Positions 35,031-43,839 of a stretch of 64,000 nt of DNA are shown here, in pieces (the stretch's first letter is position 1; each line of letters begins with the position of its first letter). The notes beneath the pieces are model-generated. The model did not search any database and had not been told where the DNA came from. It worked only from the letters and a program-made list of their open reading frames with translations. Both the position numbers and the translations under genes were made by a program. Origin of the DNA: an uncultured Bacteroidales bacterium (GTDB taxonomy: Bacteria > Bacteroidota > Bacteroidia > Bacteroidales > Muribaculaceae); NCBI GenBank assembly GCA_902782465.1, contig CACZNH010000007.1:117687-181686 (forward strand). The letters run 5' to 3'.

Positions 35031-36476
35031 ATGAACGACAACAATCACAACAATAAGAGCGGCAAGACGTTGAGTCGCCGCACCTTCCTCAAGGCCCTGG
35101 GACTGGGTACCGCCACCGCCGCTGCTCCCGCCATCGTGAGCTGCGCCACTGGTGATGACAAGAAAAAATCCCCACAGGAACCGCCTGTGGGCAAGATGAC
35201 CTATCGCGAGAACCCCAAGACCCACGAGAAGGTTTCCATCCTGGGCTACGGCATGATGCGCTTGCCCGCCACCAACGGCAAGCCTTTCGGGCGCGACAAT
35301 GACGCCGAGATTGACCAGGAGATGGTCAACAAGCAGATAGACTACGCCATCGAGCACGGCGTGAACTACTTTGACACGTCGCCCGCCTATAGCAAGGGCC
35401 TGAGCGAGCGTGCCACGGGCATTGCCCTGAGCCGCCACAAACGCGACGAGTACTTCATCGCCACCAAGCTCTCCAACTTCGATCCCGAGACCTGGCCACG
35501 CGAAGTGAGCATCGAGATGTTCCAGAATTCGCTCAAGGAACTGCAGGTGGATTACATCGATTACCTGCTGCTGCACTCCATCGGTGGCGGCACTGGCGAG
35601 GAGGCCATGGAACTGTTCAGGCAGCGATACATCTACAACGGCATTCTCGACTACCTCATGGAGCAGCGCGAGAAGGGCATTATCCGCAACCTGGGATTCT
35701 CCTATCATGGCGAAATTGCCGTGTTTGACTACCTGCTGGCCAACCATGACAAGTACCACTGGGACTTTGTGCAGATTGAGCTCAATTACCTGGACTGGAA
35801 GCACGCCAAGGAAATCAACGAGGAAAACACCAATGCCGAGTACCTGTATGCCGAGCTGGACAAGCGCGGCATCCCTGCCGTCATCATGGAACCGCTGCTG
35901 GGCGGACGACTGGCCTCGCTGCCCACGCCGCTGGCTCGCAAAATCATGGCCCGTGACCCCGAGCGCTCGGTGGCCTCCTGGGCCTTCCGCTTTGCCGGCT
36001 CCTTCCCGCGCGTGCTCACGGTGCTGAGCGGCATGACCTATATGGAGCACCTCAAGGAGAATCTGTGCACCTATTGCCCGCTGGAGGAGTTGAACGACGA
36101 GGATAAGGAATTCCTCTACGGCATCGCCGAGGAGATTGTGGGCTACAACACCATCCCTTGTAACGACTGCAAGTACTGCATGCCGTGCCCCTATGGCATC
36201 GACATCCCTGGCGTTCTCACCCATTACAACAAGTGTATCGCCGAGGGTAACCTCACGCGCGACCGCAAGGACCCCGACTATGCCCGTGCCCGCCGTGCCT
36301 TCCTCATCGGCTATGACCGCAGCGTGCCCAAGTTGCGGCAGGCCGACCACTGCATCGGCTGTGGCCAGTGTGTGAGCCATTGCCCGCAGCGCATCGAGAT
36401 TCCGCGCGAAATGCAACGCATCAATAACTACGTCGAGGCCCTGAAGCGCAACATCGACCGCGGCCTTGACGCGTAA
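35031..36476 (+). CDS. Tat-exported Fe-S aldo/keto reductase
   Basis: A 481-residue protein. The N-terminus has a twin-arginine signal (SRRTFLKALG, residues 15-24) followed by a hydrophobic stretch and C38 in IVSC, so it may be a Tat-exported lipoprotein. The aldo/keto reductase barrel shows YFDTSPAYSKGLSER, ATKLSNFD and YLLLHS, supplying the Asp-Tyr-Lys-His tetrad. The C-terminal extension has two cysteine groups, CNDCKYCMPC and CIGCGQCVSHCP, typical of ferredoxin-like 4Fe-4S binding. It forms a pair with the membrane polyferredoxin upstream. Substrate unknown; electrons probably come from the Fe-S partner rather than only NAD(P)H. Confidence 0.9.
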   Translation: MNDNNHNNKSGKTLSRRTFLKALGLGTATAAAPAIVSCATGDDKKKSPQEPPVGKMTYRENPKTHEKVSILGYGMMRLPATNGKPFGRDNDAEIDQEMVNKQIDYAIEHGVNYFDTSPAYSKGLSERATGIALSRHKRDEYFIATKLSNFDPETWPREVSIEMFQNSLKELQVDYIDYLLLHSIGGGTGEEAMELFRQRYIYNGILDYLMEQREKGIIRNLGFSYHGEIAVFDYLLANHDKYHWDFVQIELNYLDWKHAKEINEENTNAEYLYAELDKRGIPAVIMEPLLGGRLASLPTPLARKIMARDPERSVASWAFRFAGSFPRVLTVLSGMTYMEHLKENLCTYCPLEELNDEDKEFLYGIAEEIVGYNTIPCNDCKYCMPCPYGIDIPGVLTHYNKCIAEGNLTRDRKDPDYARARRAFLIGYDRSVPKLRQADHCIGCGQCVSHCPQRIEIPREMQRINNYVEALKRNIDRGLDA

Positions 36477-36481
36477 AAATA

Positions 36482-36592
36482 AGGCATTAGGCTTTAGGTG
36501 TTAGGCATTAGGCATTAGGTGGCATCCGCTCCCTAACACCTAACGCCTAACGCCTAACGCCTAAAACCTAACGCCTAACGCCTAAAACCTAA
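36482..36592. repeat. Palindromic heptamer element, family A, copy 5 (longest)
   Basis: Left arm of NTTAGGC/TTAGGTG units (36482-36519), apex GGCATCCGC (36521-36529), and a right arm of about nine CCTAACG/CCTAAAA units (36532-36592) ending one base before the PhzF ATG. Confidence 0.85.
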
Positions 36593-36593
36593 A

Positions 36594-37439
36594 ATGAAAC
36601 TTTTCATTGTCGACGCTTTTACCAGTGAGCCCTTCGGCGGCAACCCTGCTGGGGTGGTGTTGTTGGAGCGGGACGCTCCCTTTCCGCCCGATGAGCTGAT
36701 GACCCGTGTCGCTGCCGAACTGCGTTACTCCGAGACGGCCTTCATCCAGCCTCATGGCGGCAGCGAGTTCACCCTGCGTTACTTTACGCCGACTGGCGAG
36801 GTGGACCTGTGCGGTCACGCCACCATTGCCTCGTTTGGCGTGCTGCTTCACGAGGACCTCGTCGCCGATGGCGAGACCTGCATCAACCACACCCTGGCGG
36901 GCGACCTCACTGTCACCGTGGGCGACCAGGTGATGATGCAGATGGCGCCACCTCAGGCCCTAGAAACAGCTATCGACACGGCGCGCCTGGCCCGCATCAT
37001 GGGCGCTTCTGAACTGGTTGCTGCCCTTCGTCCCGAGGTTATCTCTACTGGTTTGCCCGACATCATTATGCCCGTTTCCAGTGTGGAAATCCTGAATACC
37101 ATGAGTCCCGACATGGATGCCCTGACTGCTCTCAGCGACGAGCTGCGCGTCGTCGGCGTTCACGCCTTCGCCCTCAGCGATGACGGCTATACCGCTCACG
37201 TCAGGAATTTTGCCCCGCTCTATGGCATCCCCGAGGAGAGTGCTACAGGCACTGCCAACGCCGCCCTCACCCACTACCTGCACCGCCACGGCATTATCTC
37301 CAGCCCCACCAAGTGCCGTTTCCTGCAAGGCGAAGCCATGGGCCGTCCCAGCGTCGTTACCACCCAGTTGCTCACCACCGGCATCATCCACGTCGGCGGT
37401 CCCAGCCGCATCATCGCCATTGGAAATATCCTTCTGTAA
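36594..37439 (+). CDS. PhzF family isomerase/epimerase-like protein
   Basis: A 281-residue protein of the PhzF fold (two diaminopimelate-epimerase-like halves). The start VDAFTSEPFGGNPAGVVLL, ELRYSETAFI (the Glu in SETAF corresponds to the PhzF catalytic glutamate), GEVDLCGHATIAS and EESATGTANAAL are the family signatures. Known members isomerise small acids such as a phenazine precursor, but most bacterial homologues have no known substrate. Neighbours do not suggest one. Confidence 0.92.
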   Translation: MKLFIVDAFTSEPFGGNPAGVVLLERDAPFPPDELMTRVAAELRYSETAFIQPHGGSEFTLRYFTPTGEVDLCGHATIASFGVLLHEDLVADGETCINHTLAGDLTVTVGDQVMMQMAPPQALETAIDTARLARIMGASELVAALRPEVISTGLPDIIMPVSSVEILNTMSPDMDALTALSDELRVVGVHAFALSDDGYTAHVRNFAPLYGIPEESATGTANAALTHYLHRHGIISSPTKCRFLQGEAMGRPSVVTTQLLTTGIIHVGGPSRIIAIGNILL

Positions 37440-37465
37440 CCTTATCAAACAACCTCTTTTTAGCC

Positions 37466-37549
37466 AAACAACTTGAACAACGATAAACAACACCAACAAC
37501 AAATGATAAAGTTATTCCTGTTGTTGTTTGTTGTTCAAGTTGTTGATGG
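37466..37549. repeat. Inverted CAA-rich repeat after the PhzF gene
   Basis: AACAACTTGAACAAC (37467-37481) is perfectly complementary to GTTGTTCAAGTTGTT (37529-37543), and AACAAC/GTTGTT units extend the arms inward. It may end the PhzF transcript; there is no immediate T-run. The rest of the gap to 37633 is AT-rich without features. Confidence 0.65.
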
Positions 37550-37633
37550 TGTATAGTTTATTGTGAAAATACTTGAAAAAGTGTTACTGAATATAAAATA
37601 ATTTGGATTTTGTGTGTTAAAATTGCTCAGAGG

Positions 37634-37665
37634 TTTTAATGATTGAAAAATAATGTGTAAGTTTG
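37634..37665 (+). promoter_or_regulatory. Promoter of the SusC/SusD locus
   Basis: TTTT at 37634-37637, a 20-base spacer and TAAGTTTG at 37658-37665 fit the Bacteroidetes promoter. The leader to SusC is about 57 bases. Confidence 0.6.
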
Positions 37666-37728
37666 TAGTTCATTCTATTGCAAATATTATCACTCAAAAT
37701 AACCTAAACATAAAAACCTATTAAAACA

Positions 37729-40700
37729 ATGAGAAAACAGTTACTATTGCTACTCTGCCTTAGCCTCTTGTCGCTGCCGGGCATTGCCCGCGTGGTGACA
37801 GGCGTGGTGACGCAGTCGAGCGACGGCGAGCCGATTATCGGCGCGTCGGTCAAGGTGCACGGCACGACGCGTGGCACGGCGACCGACTTCGACGGCCGTT
37901 TCTCGATTGAGGCTAACGACGGTGACGTGCTCGACGTGAGCTACGTGGGCATGAATCCCAAGAGCGTGAAGATTGGCGCCGGACAGTCGGTGGTCAACAT
38001 CACCCTTGAGGAGAACGCCCAAGTGCTGGGTGAGGTCGTGGTGACCGCCATGGGCCAGACCCAGGAGAAAAAGAAACTGAACTTCGCCGTTCAGTCCCTT
38101 GACGAGGAACAGGTGACCGCTGGCGGTTCCACCAACTTCGCCAACACGCTGCAGGGCAAGATTGCCGGTCTGCAGGTGAGCACCGGCGGCAGTTCGCCCA
38201 ACTCCTCGACGCAGGTCATCATCCGTGCCATCTCGTCGATGAACAACTCACAGAGCAACGAGCCGTTGATGATTGTCGATGGCATGGCCATTCGCGGTGG
38301 TGGCTCGACGCTGGGCGACCTAAACCCCAACGACATCGAGAACATCACCGTGCTGAAGGGTGCCGCCGCATCGGCGCTCTACGGCCAGGAGGGTGCCAAT
38401 GGTGTCATCATGATTACGACCAAGAACGGCGGCACGGGCGGCGAAATCACCGTCACGGCATCGGCATCGCTCGAAATCAACACGCCAGCGCGCCTGCCCC
38501 GCATCCAGAAGACCTTCATCCCCGGTGCCAAGGGTATGTACAAGGAGAACATGGGCAGCGGAGGCTGGGGCCCCTACATGAGCGAGAATGACACCTACTA
38601 CAACAACCTGAAGGAATTCCTGAAGACGGGCATCATGCAGAAGTATGACGTGAGCGTGAGCGGCGGAACGGACAAGTTCACCTCTTATGCCTCCATCTCC
38701 TATACCGACAACCAGGGTATCGTTCCCAAGGACTACCGCAAGCAGGTGAACATGCTGCTCAAGGGCATCTACAAGCCCAGCGACAAGGTGACGTTGCAGC
38801 TGAGCGCCAACTTCATGAACCGCAAGTCGCGCGGCTTTGGCAACTCGATGTCCACCATCTACAACTGGGGTATCAACAAGGACATGAGCGACTACCGCAC
38901 CCTGGAGGGACACGTGAACTGGTGGGCCTACTATGACCACTGGGAGAACCTGCTGGATACCGAGCGCATCAACGGTGCCGTCTCGCCCTACTTCGGCCGC
39001 TACATGGACTGGAGCCAGACCGAGGGCAACCGCTTCGTCATCAACGGTCAGATCAGCTATGAGCCCATCAAGAACCTGGTGTTCACTGGCAAGATGGGCT
39101 ATGACAAGAGCTACTCGATGTATGACTCCTACACGATTCCCCGCCTCTATGACGGAGACCTGGTGGACCCCGAGGCCGAGGATGTGAAGACCAAGCTGAG
39201 TGACATGCAGGACCGCTACGGTTCCTACAGCTTCCAACCCTCGCGCGGCGCACTGCTGAACATGCAGCTGCTGGCCACCTACCAGCACACCTTTGCCGAG
39301 GACTATACCGTCAGCGCCCTCTATGGTGTGGAGTTCAAGGAGACCAAGGGACTGGAATCCTCTATCTACAACGAACACTTCCAGCTGGGTGGTGAGTTCT
39401 ACAGCTTCAACAACACCGACTTCACCAACGGTGACCTGCTGATCAGCAACCACCCCACGCTGTACCACTCGAAATATAACAAATATGGCCACTTCGGCGA
39501 ACTGCGCTTTGACTACAAGGGCATGGCACAGCTGTCGGTAACGGGCCGTATGGACGGTTCATCGGCCTTCAAGCAGGCCTCCAAGACCAACTACTTCTAT
39601 CCCTCGGTAACCGCGGGTGTCATCTTCAGCGAGCTGTTTAACCTGAGCAACGACTGGTTCAGCTACGGCAAGCTGCGCGGCAACTGGGCCAAGGTGGGTA
39701 AGGACAGCCCCCGCTACCTGTTTACCGACACCTACAAGCAGTGGACCCTCTTCCCCGACGGCGGCTACGGTGTTGACCCCACCACGTCACGCGCCATCGA
39801 CCTGGAGCCCGAGATGACCAAGTCGTGGGAGATTGGCGCCGACCTGCGCTTCTTCCGCAACTGGACACGCCTTGACATCGCCTACTACTCGACCACGGTC
39901 GATAACCAGATCGTGAGTGTGCGCGTGTCGCCGGCATCGGGTACCATCCTGCAGACCCGCAACGAGGGTAGCCTGAAGAACCACGGTATGGAGATTTCGC
40001 TCAATCAGGACATCTTCAAGACCACCGACTTTGATTGGACGGCATTCGCCAACTTCTCGTTCAACCGCAGCAAGGTGCTGTACCTGCCCAATGACATTAT
40101 CGAAATCCAGGGCACGCAGTATGGCGACATCTTCCCCGTTGCCCGCCTGCACGAGTCCTCGACGGGTATCTCGGGTAAGGACTATGTGCGTGACCCGGAC
40201 GGCAACGTCGTGTGCGACGAGAACGGTTATCCCATCATCGACAGCGCCAAGGGCCTGTACATCGGTAACCGCGAGCCCGACTGGCTGTTGGGTATCGGCA
40301 GCACACTGCGTTACAAGAACGCCACGCTGTCGTTCCTGTTCGATGGCCGCAAGGGTGGTGACGTGGTCAACGTCACGGGCCGCAGCCAGATTACCAACGG
40401 CATGAGCAGCCTGTATGACAAGTACCGCAACCGCGAGTACATCATCAACGGTGTGCAGGCAGTGCCTGGTCCTGATGGCACGACGACCTATGTCAAGAAC
40501 ACCACGCCCATCGTGCTTGACTCCTATTTCATCAACACCTACTATGCCACCGTATCGTCCAACTTCATCGAGGACGGTTCCTATATCCGCTTGAGCTATG
40601 TGACGCTGAGCTACGACCTCGGCAAGCACTTCAAGCGCACCTGGCCCGTCAAAGGGCTCACGCTCACTGCCACAGGCCGCAACCTGCTGCTGCTGACCAA

Positions 40701-40824
40701 GTACCGCGGCAATGACCCCGCTGTGCTGGCAGGCACCGGTGGCGGTACGGGTAGTGCCGGTATCGACAACTACAATGTGCCCGGCACGCGCAGTTACAAT
40801 TTCACACTTAAAGCAACATTCTAA
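37729..40824 (+). CDS. SusC/RagA-like TonB-dependent outer-membrane transporter
   Basis: A 1031-residue outer-membrane receptor. A signal peptide (cut near GIAR) is followed by a carboxypeptidase-regulatory-like domain (GVVTQSSDGEPIIGASVKVHGTTRGTATDFDGRF, about residues 24-105), a TonB-dependent plug (FANTLQGKIAGLQVST; ILKG-like VLKGAAASALYGQEGANGVIMITTKNG at about 205-235) and a 22-strand barrel ending in an aromatic residue (LKATF). It imports oligosaccharides or peptides with its SusD partner, 15 bases downstream. First gene of the glycan-type locus. Confidence 0.95.
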   Translation: MRKQLLLLLCLSLLSLPGIARVVTGVVTQSSDGEPIIGASVKVHGTTRGTATDFDGRFSIEANDGDVLDVSYVGMNPKSVKIGAGQSVVNITLEENAQVLGEVVVTAMGQTQEKKKLNFAVQSLDEEQVTAGGSTNFANTLQGKIAGLQVSTGGSSPNSSTQVIIRAISSMNNSQSNEPLMIVDGMAIRGGGSTLGDLNPNDIENITVLKGAAASALYGQEGANGVIMITTKNGGTGGEITVTASASLEINTPARLPRIQKTFIPGAKGMYKENMGSGGWGPYMSENDTYYNNLKEFLKTGIMQKYDVSVSGGTDKFTSYASISYTDNQGIVPKDYRKQVNMLLKGIYKPSDKVTLQLSANFMNRKSRGFGNSMSTIYNWGINKDMSDYRTLEGHVNWWAYYDHWENLLDTERINGAVSPYFGRYMDWSQTEGNRFVINGQISYEPIKNLVFTGKMGYDKSYSMYDSYTIPRLYDGDLVDPEAEDVKTKLSDMQDRYGSYSFQPSRGALLNMQLLATYQHTFAEDYTVSALYGVEFKETKGLESSIYNEHFQLGGEFYSFNNTDFTNGDLLISNHPTLYHSKYNKYGHFGELRFDYKGMAQLSVTGRMDGSSAFKQASKTNYFYPSVTAGVIFSELFNLSNDWFSYGKLRGNWAKVGKDSPRYLFTDTYKQWTLFPDGGYGVDPTTSRAIDLEPEMTKSWEIGADLRFFRNWTRLDIAYYSTTVDNQIVSVRVSPASGTILQTRNEGSLKNHGMEISLNQDIFKTTDFDWTAFANFSFNRSKVLYLPNDIIEIQGTQYGDIFPVARLHESSTGISGKDYVRDPDGNVVCDENGYPIIDSAKGLYIGNREPDWLLGIGSTLRYKNATLSFLFDGRKGGDVVNVTGRSQITNGMSSLYDKYRNREYIINGVQAVPGPDGTTTYVKNTTPIVLDSYFINTYYATVSSNFIEDGSYIRLSYVTLSYDLGKHFKRTWPVKGLTLTATGRNLLLLTKYRGNDPAVLAGTGGGTGSAGIDNYNVPGTRSYNFTLKATF

Positions 40825-40839
40825 AAAGGCCGACTGATT

Positions 40840-42756
40840 ATGAAACAGATTAAATTTTTCGCATTATTGATGCTGGTTGGCCTGCTGTCGGTGAGCTGCA
40901 ACGACATGCTCGACGATAACATCAATCCCGACAGGGCCCATGATATCGAGGCCAAGAACGGTCTGCCGGTTGTCATCTACTATGCCCAGCAGATTGTCTA
41001 TGACCATAGTGAATACTACGCCTACTTCTCGCAGATGCTCACCACGGGCGGCAAGAGCTCGGTGGGTGCCTACAGTTACAAGTGCGAGTGGGAGATGCTG
41101 ACGATGAACCGCCACCCGATGTGGCGCCGCCACTTCTATGACATCGGTAAGAACACCGTCAACCTCATCAACAACTCCCAGGCTATCAATTCGCCCAATT
41201 ATGAGCTCATCGGCCGCACCATCAAGCTGATGTCCACCCAGTTGACGACCGATGCCTTTGGCGATATCCCCCGCAGCGAGGCTTATCTGAGCATCGCTCC
41301 CACCTACGACACCCAGGCCTCGATTTACGCCTGGATGATGCAGGAGTGCGACGACCTCATCAAGATGTATGAGGATCCTGCGGTAATCAATAATCCCGAC
41401 AACCAGGAAATTACCGTCAAGGAGGACCGCGTCTATGCCGGCGACCTGGAGCGCTGGAAAGGCCTGGTGCTGGCTGTCAAGGCACGCCTGCTGCTGCGCA
41501 ACATCCCCAATGTGGACCGCAGCCCCGCCATGTGCCAGAAGATTGTTGACGCTGCCGATGCCGCCATCAACCAGTGGCGCAAGGGCGACGTCTTTGACTA
41601 TCAGGGCAGCCGCGAGGCGTGGTTCGGCAACGAGCCCCGCTACTACTGGGACGGCGGCACGGGAACGCAGAATGCCGTGTGGAGCGTTGCCCAGCCCGTC
41701 ATCAACTCGTGGGAGTCGCGTGGCAACCTCTTGGGCAGCGCCATCCCCAGCAAGTTCTTCATGGTTGACCTTCTGGGTATCAGCAAGCCCGACAACGAGA
41801 TGACCTGCGGCATGTTTACCGCCGAGGGCCAGCACGACGGCTTTGCCAACGACCCGCGTTGCGGACTGCTGATGATTGCCCGCACGGGTCCCGCCAGTGC
41901 TTCATCGACCAGCGACCGCATCAAGATGCGTTACCTGGAGAACAACATCGGTATGGGTACCTCTTACAAGATTGCCAACTATCCCAACCTGTACATGGGA
42001 GCCTACGCCGGAGCAGCTGACGCCTATAACCCCATCTTCACGATGGAGGAGCTTTACTTCATCAAGGCCGAGGCCCTCTACTGGATGGGCAACAAGACCG
42101 AGGCTTGCGCCCTCGCTAAGGAAGCCACGCAGTGGAACATCCAGCGTCATCTGGACGCCTTCCTGCGCCTCTATCCCAACGAGAACTATAACGAGAAGAC
42201 CGACAACAAGTATCCCGGCAACTCGCTGGCTGGCGGCAAGCCCGGCTATCAGCCTGCCGAATACTGGTTTGGCCAGATTGCCGCGTTCCTCAACAACGAG
42301 GATTACTACAGCGGCACCAAGGTGCAGGTTCACAAGGTGACCGACCGCGGCAACAGGCACTGGTTCTTCAATCCCAGCGAATTCTCGTTGAGCGACCTGA
42401 TGCAGCAAAAGTACATCGCCATGTACCTGCAGCCCGAGCAGTGGACCGACATGCGCCGTTACCACTACAGCAACAACCGCAACCACTACGGCATCGGTGA
42501 CAACCAGGAAATCGTCTATCCGACCCTGCGCAGGCCCTACAACCTCTATGCAGCCTACTGGATTGACGGCCTGACCGAGGAGCAGAAGGAGAACACCTGG
42601 ATCCAGCGCCTCAACTACGATACCGAGACCGAGGAAAAGTACAACCGCGGTGAGCTCGAGCGCCTGGGCGCTTACAAGAACTACAAGTGGCTCCAGGAAC
42701 CCATGATTTGGGCCCACAAGTACGGTGAAATCACCTCACTGACAACTGAAAACTGA
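40840..42756 (+). CDS. SusD/RagB-like nutrient-binding lipoprotein
   Basis: A 638-residue surface lipoprotein with an SPII signal (lipobox LSVSC, C20) and a following acidic DDN stretch, as in exported surface lipoproteins of Bacteroidetes. The TPR-like SusD fold shows TTDAFGDIPRSEAY, YAGDLERWKGLVLAVKARLLLR and FIKAEALYWMGNKTEA. It caps the SusC barrel. The C-terminal residues (about TTEN) are encoded by a GAAAACT-type repeat array that overlaps the end of the gene. Confidence 0.93.
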   Translation: MKQIKFFALLMLVGLLSVSCNDMLDDNINPDRAHDIEAKNGLPVVIYYAQQIVYDHSEYYAYFSQMLTTGGKSSVGAYSYKCEWEMLTMNRHPMWRRHFYDIGKNTVNLINNSQAINSPNYELIGRTIKLMSTQLTTDAFGDIPRSEAYLSIAPTYDTQASIYAWMMQECDDLIKMYEDPAVINNPDNQEITVKEDRVYAGDLERWKGLVLAVKARLLLRNIPNVDRSPAMCQKIVDAADAAINQWRKGDVFDYQGSREAWFGNEPRYYWDGGTGTQNAVWSVAQPVINSWESRGNLLGSAIPSKFFMVDLLGISKPDNEMTCGMFTAEGQHDGFANDPRCGLLMIARTGPASASSTSDRIKMRYLENNIGMGTSYKIANYPNLYMGAYAGAADAYNPIFTMEELYFIKAEALYWMGNKTEACALAKEATQWNIQRHLDAFLRLYPNENYNEKTDNKYPGNSLAGGKPGYQPAEYWFGQIAAFLNNEDYYSGTKVQVHKVTDRGNRHWFFNPSEFSLSDLMQQKYIAMYLQPEQWTDMRRYHYSNNRNHYGIGDNQEIVYPTLRRPYNLYAAYWIDGLTEEQKENTWIQRLNYDTETEEKYNRGELERLGAYKNYKWLQEPMIWAHKYGEITSLTTEN

Positions 42757-42768
42757 CAACTGAAAACT
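42738..42768. repeat. Heptamer array, family F, overlapping the SusD 3' end
   Basis: Units CTGACAA, CTGAAAA, CTGACAA, CTGAAAA run across the SusD stop codon (42754-42756) into the gap before the next gene. Confidence 0.65.
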
Positions 42769-42778
42769 CAAGAAGAAT

Positions 42779-43825
42779 ATGAAACGATATAAATTATATG
42801 GACTGATAGCGTTGATGGCATTGCTGACGGCATCGTGCGCAATCCATGACCCGTTTGCCGACAACGGCGAACTCGGTCAGGTCTTGCCCACGGTGGACTG
42901 GGAGCAAGGCTCCACGCTGGTCAAGGCTGGCAACTATGCCACCTTCAAGGGTAAATACTACACCACCAGCGAGAAGGCGATAGACCACAGCGAGGTGTGG
43001 TGCCTGATTAAGCGCGAACAGGTGGCAACGGCGACCAGCAAGCTGACGACATCGCTCGCTTATACCAAGAACTACTCCCTGACCGATACCGTGCGCTCCA
43101 TGCAGCGTGTGGCCACCTATCCGCACAACAAGGCCGTGTGGGACGGCTATGAGTATGTGCTCACCGACAGTTTCCCCACTTCGCGCACCCTCGCCCCCGT
43201 GACCTGGGTCAACCCCGAGGAGTGGGACCAGGAGAAGTTTGACAGCTACTATCCCTCGACGTTCCAGCAGGAATTCAAGGACTACATGGTGAGGGCCTTG
43301 ACCAAGGACAGCACCTACTACAATGACCTGCGCAATGTCTATATCAAGTACAACTTCCCCATTGAGCTGTTCCAGCAGCTGAATGCACAGTACAACATTG
43401 ACTTCCCGACCGACACAACCACCGACGACAAGTCCAACGCCTGGTTTACCACCGATGAAGTGGACCATTACTACTACATCACGGTAGCCGAGGACGGCAC
43501 GGCGGTCTATCACGAGATTGCCAGCGAGAGCGACGCCCCTGCGGGCGCCAACGTCCAGGCAGTCTATAAGTCGGCCTTCTGGCTCTTCTCGCGTTACAGC
43601 GACGACACGGGCGGTAAGATTACGACCGTGCGCCGCCAGTACATGCCCTATTTCCAGAGCATGCTCGAGACCATCCCCTTCACCTCGTGGATTTACAACA
43701 CCGCCGACAAGTCCTACACGGTGAACTTCAGCCGCAAGTACTCGCTATTGCCGCAGTACCGCGTCTATGACACCGACGGCAAGATGGGTGTGACTACCGA
43801 CAACAAAGAAGTTTCACTGAACTAA
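42779..43825 (+). CDS. Surface lipoprotein of the SusC/SusD locus, family not recognised
   Basis: A 348-residue lipoprotein with an SPII signal (LLTASC, C20). The mature part is rich in Tyr, Asp and Thr and looks mostly beta; it has no motif I recognise. Position third after SusC and SusD, 22 bases after SusD and 14 bases before the PKD lipoprotein, suggests a surface glycan- or ligand-binding accessory protein (SusE-like place). That role is inferred from position only. Confidence 0.75.
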   Translation: MKRYKLYGLIALMALLTASCAIHDPFADNGELGQVLPTVDWEQGSTLVKAGNYATFKGKYYTTSEKAIDHSEVWCLIKREQVATATSKLTTSLAYTKNYSLTDTVRSMQRVATYPHNKAVWDGYEYVLTDSFPTSRTLAPVTWVNPEEWDQEKFDSYYPSTFQQEFKDYMVRALTKDSTYYNDLRNVYIKYNFPIELFQQLNAQYNIDFPTDTTTDDKSNAWFTTDEVDHYYYITVAEDGTAVYHEIASESDAPAGANVQAVYKSAFWLFSRYSDDTGGKITTVRRQYMPYFQSMLETIPFTSWIYNTADKSYTVNFSRKYSLLPQYRVYDTDGKMGVTTDNKEVSLN

Positions 43826-43839
43826 AAACGGAGGAAAAG

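Noticed and set aside
22839-36592. TTAGGC/TTTAGGC arrays as telomere-type repeats or eukaryotic contamination
   Set aside because: The units have a 7-base period with a variable base, form inverted arms around a shared apex and sit between ordinary bacterial genes, so they are not telomeric or contaminating sequence.
36482-36592. Heptamer arrays as a CRISPR array
   Set aside because: Units are 7 bases long with no spacers, and no cas genes are present.
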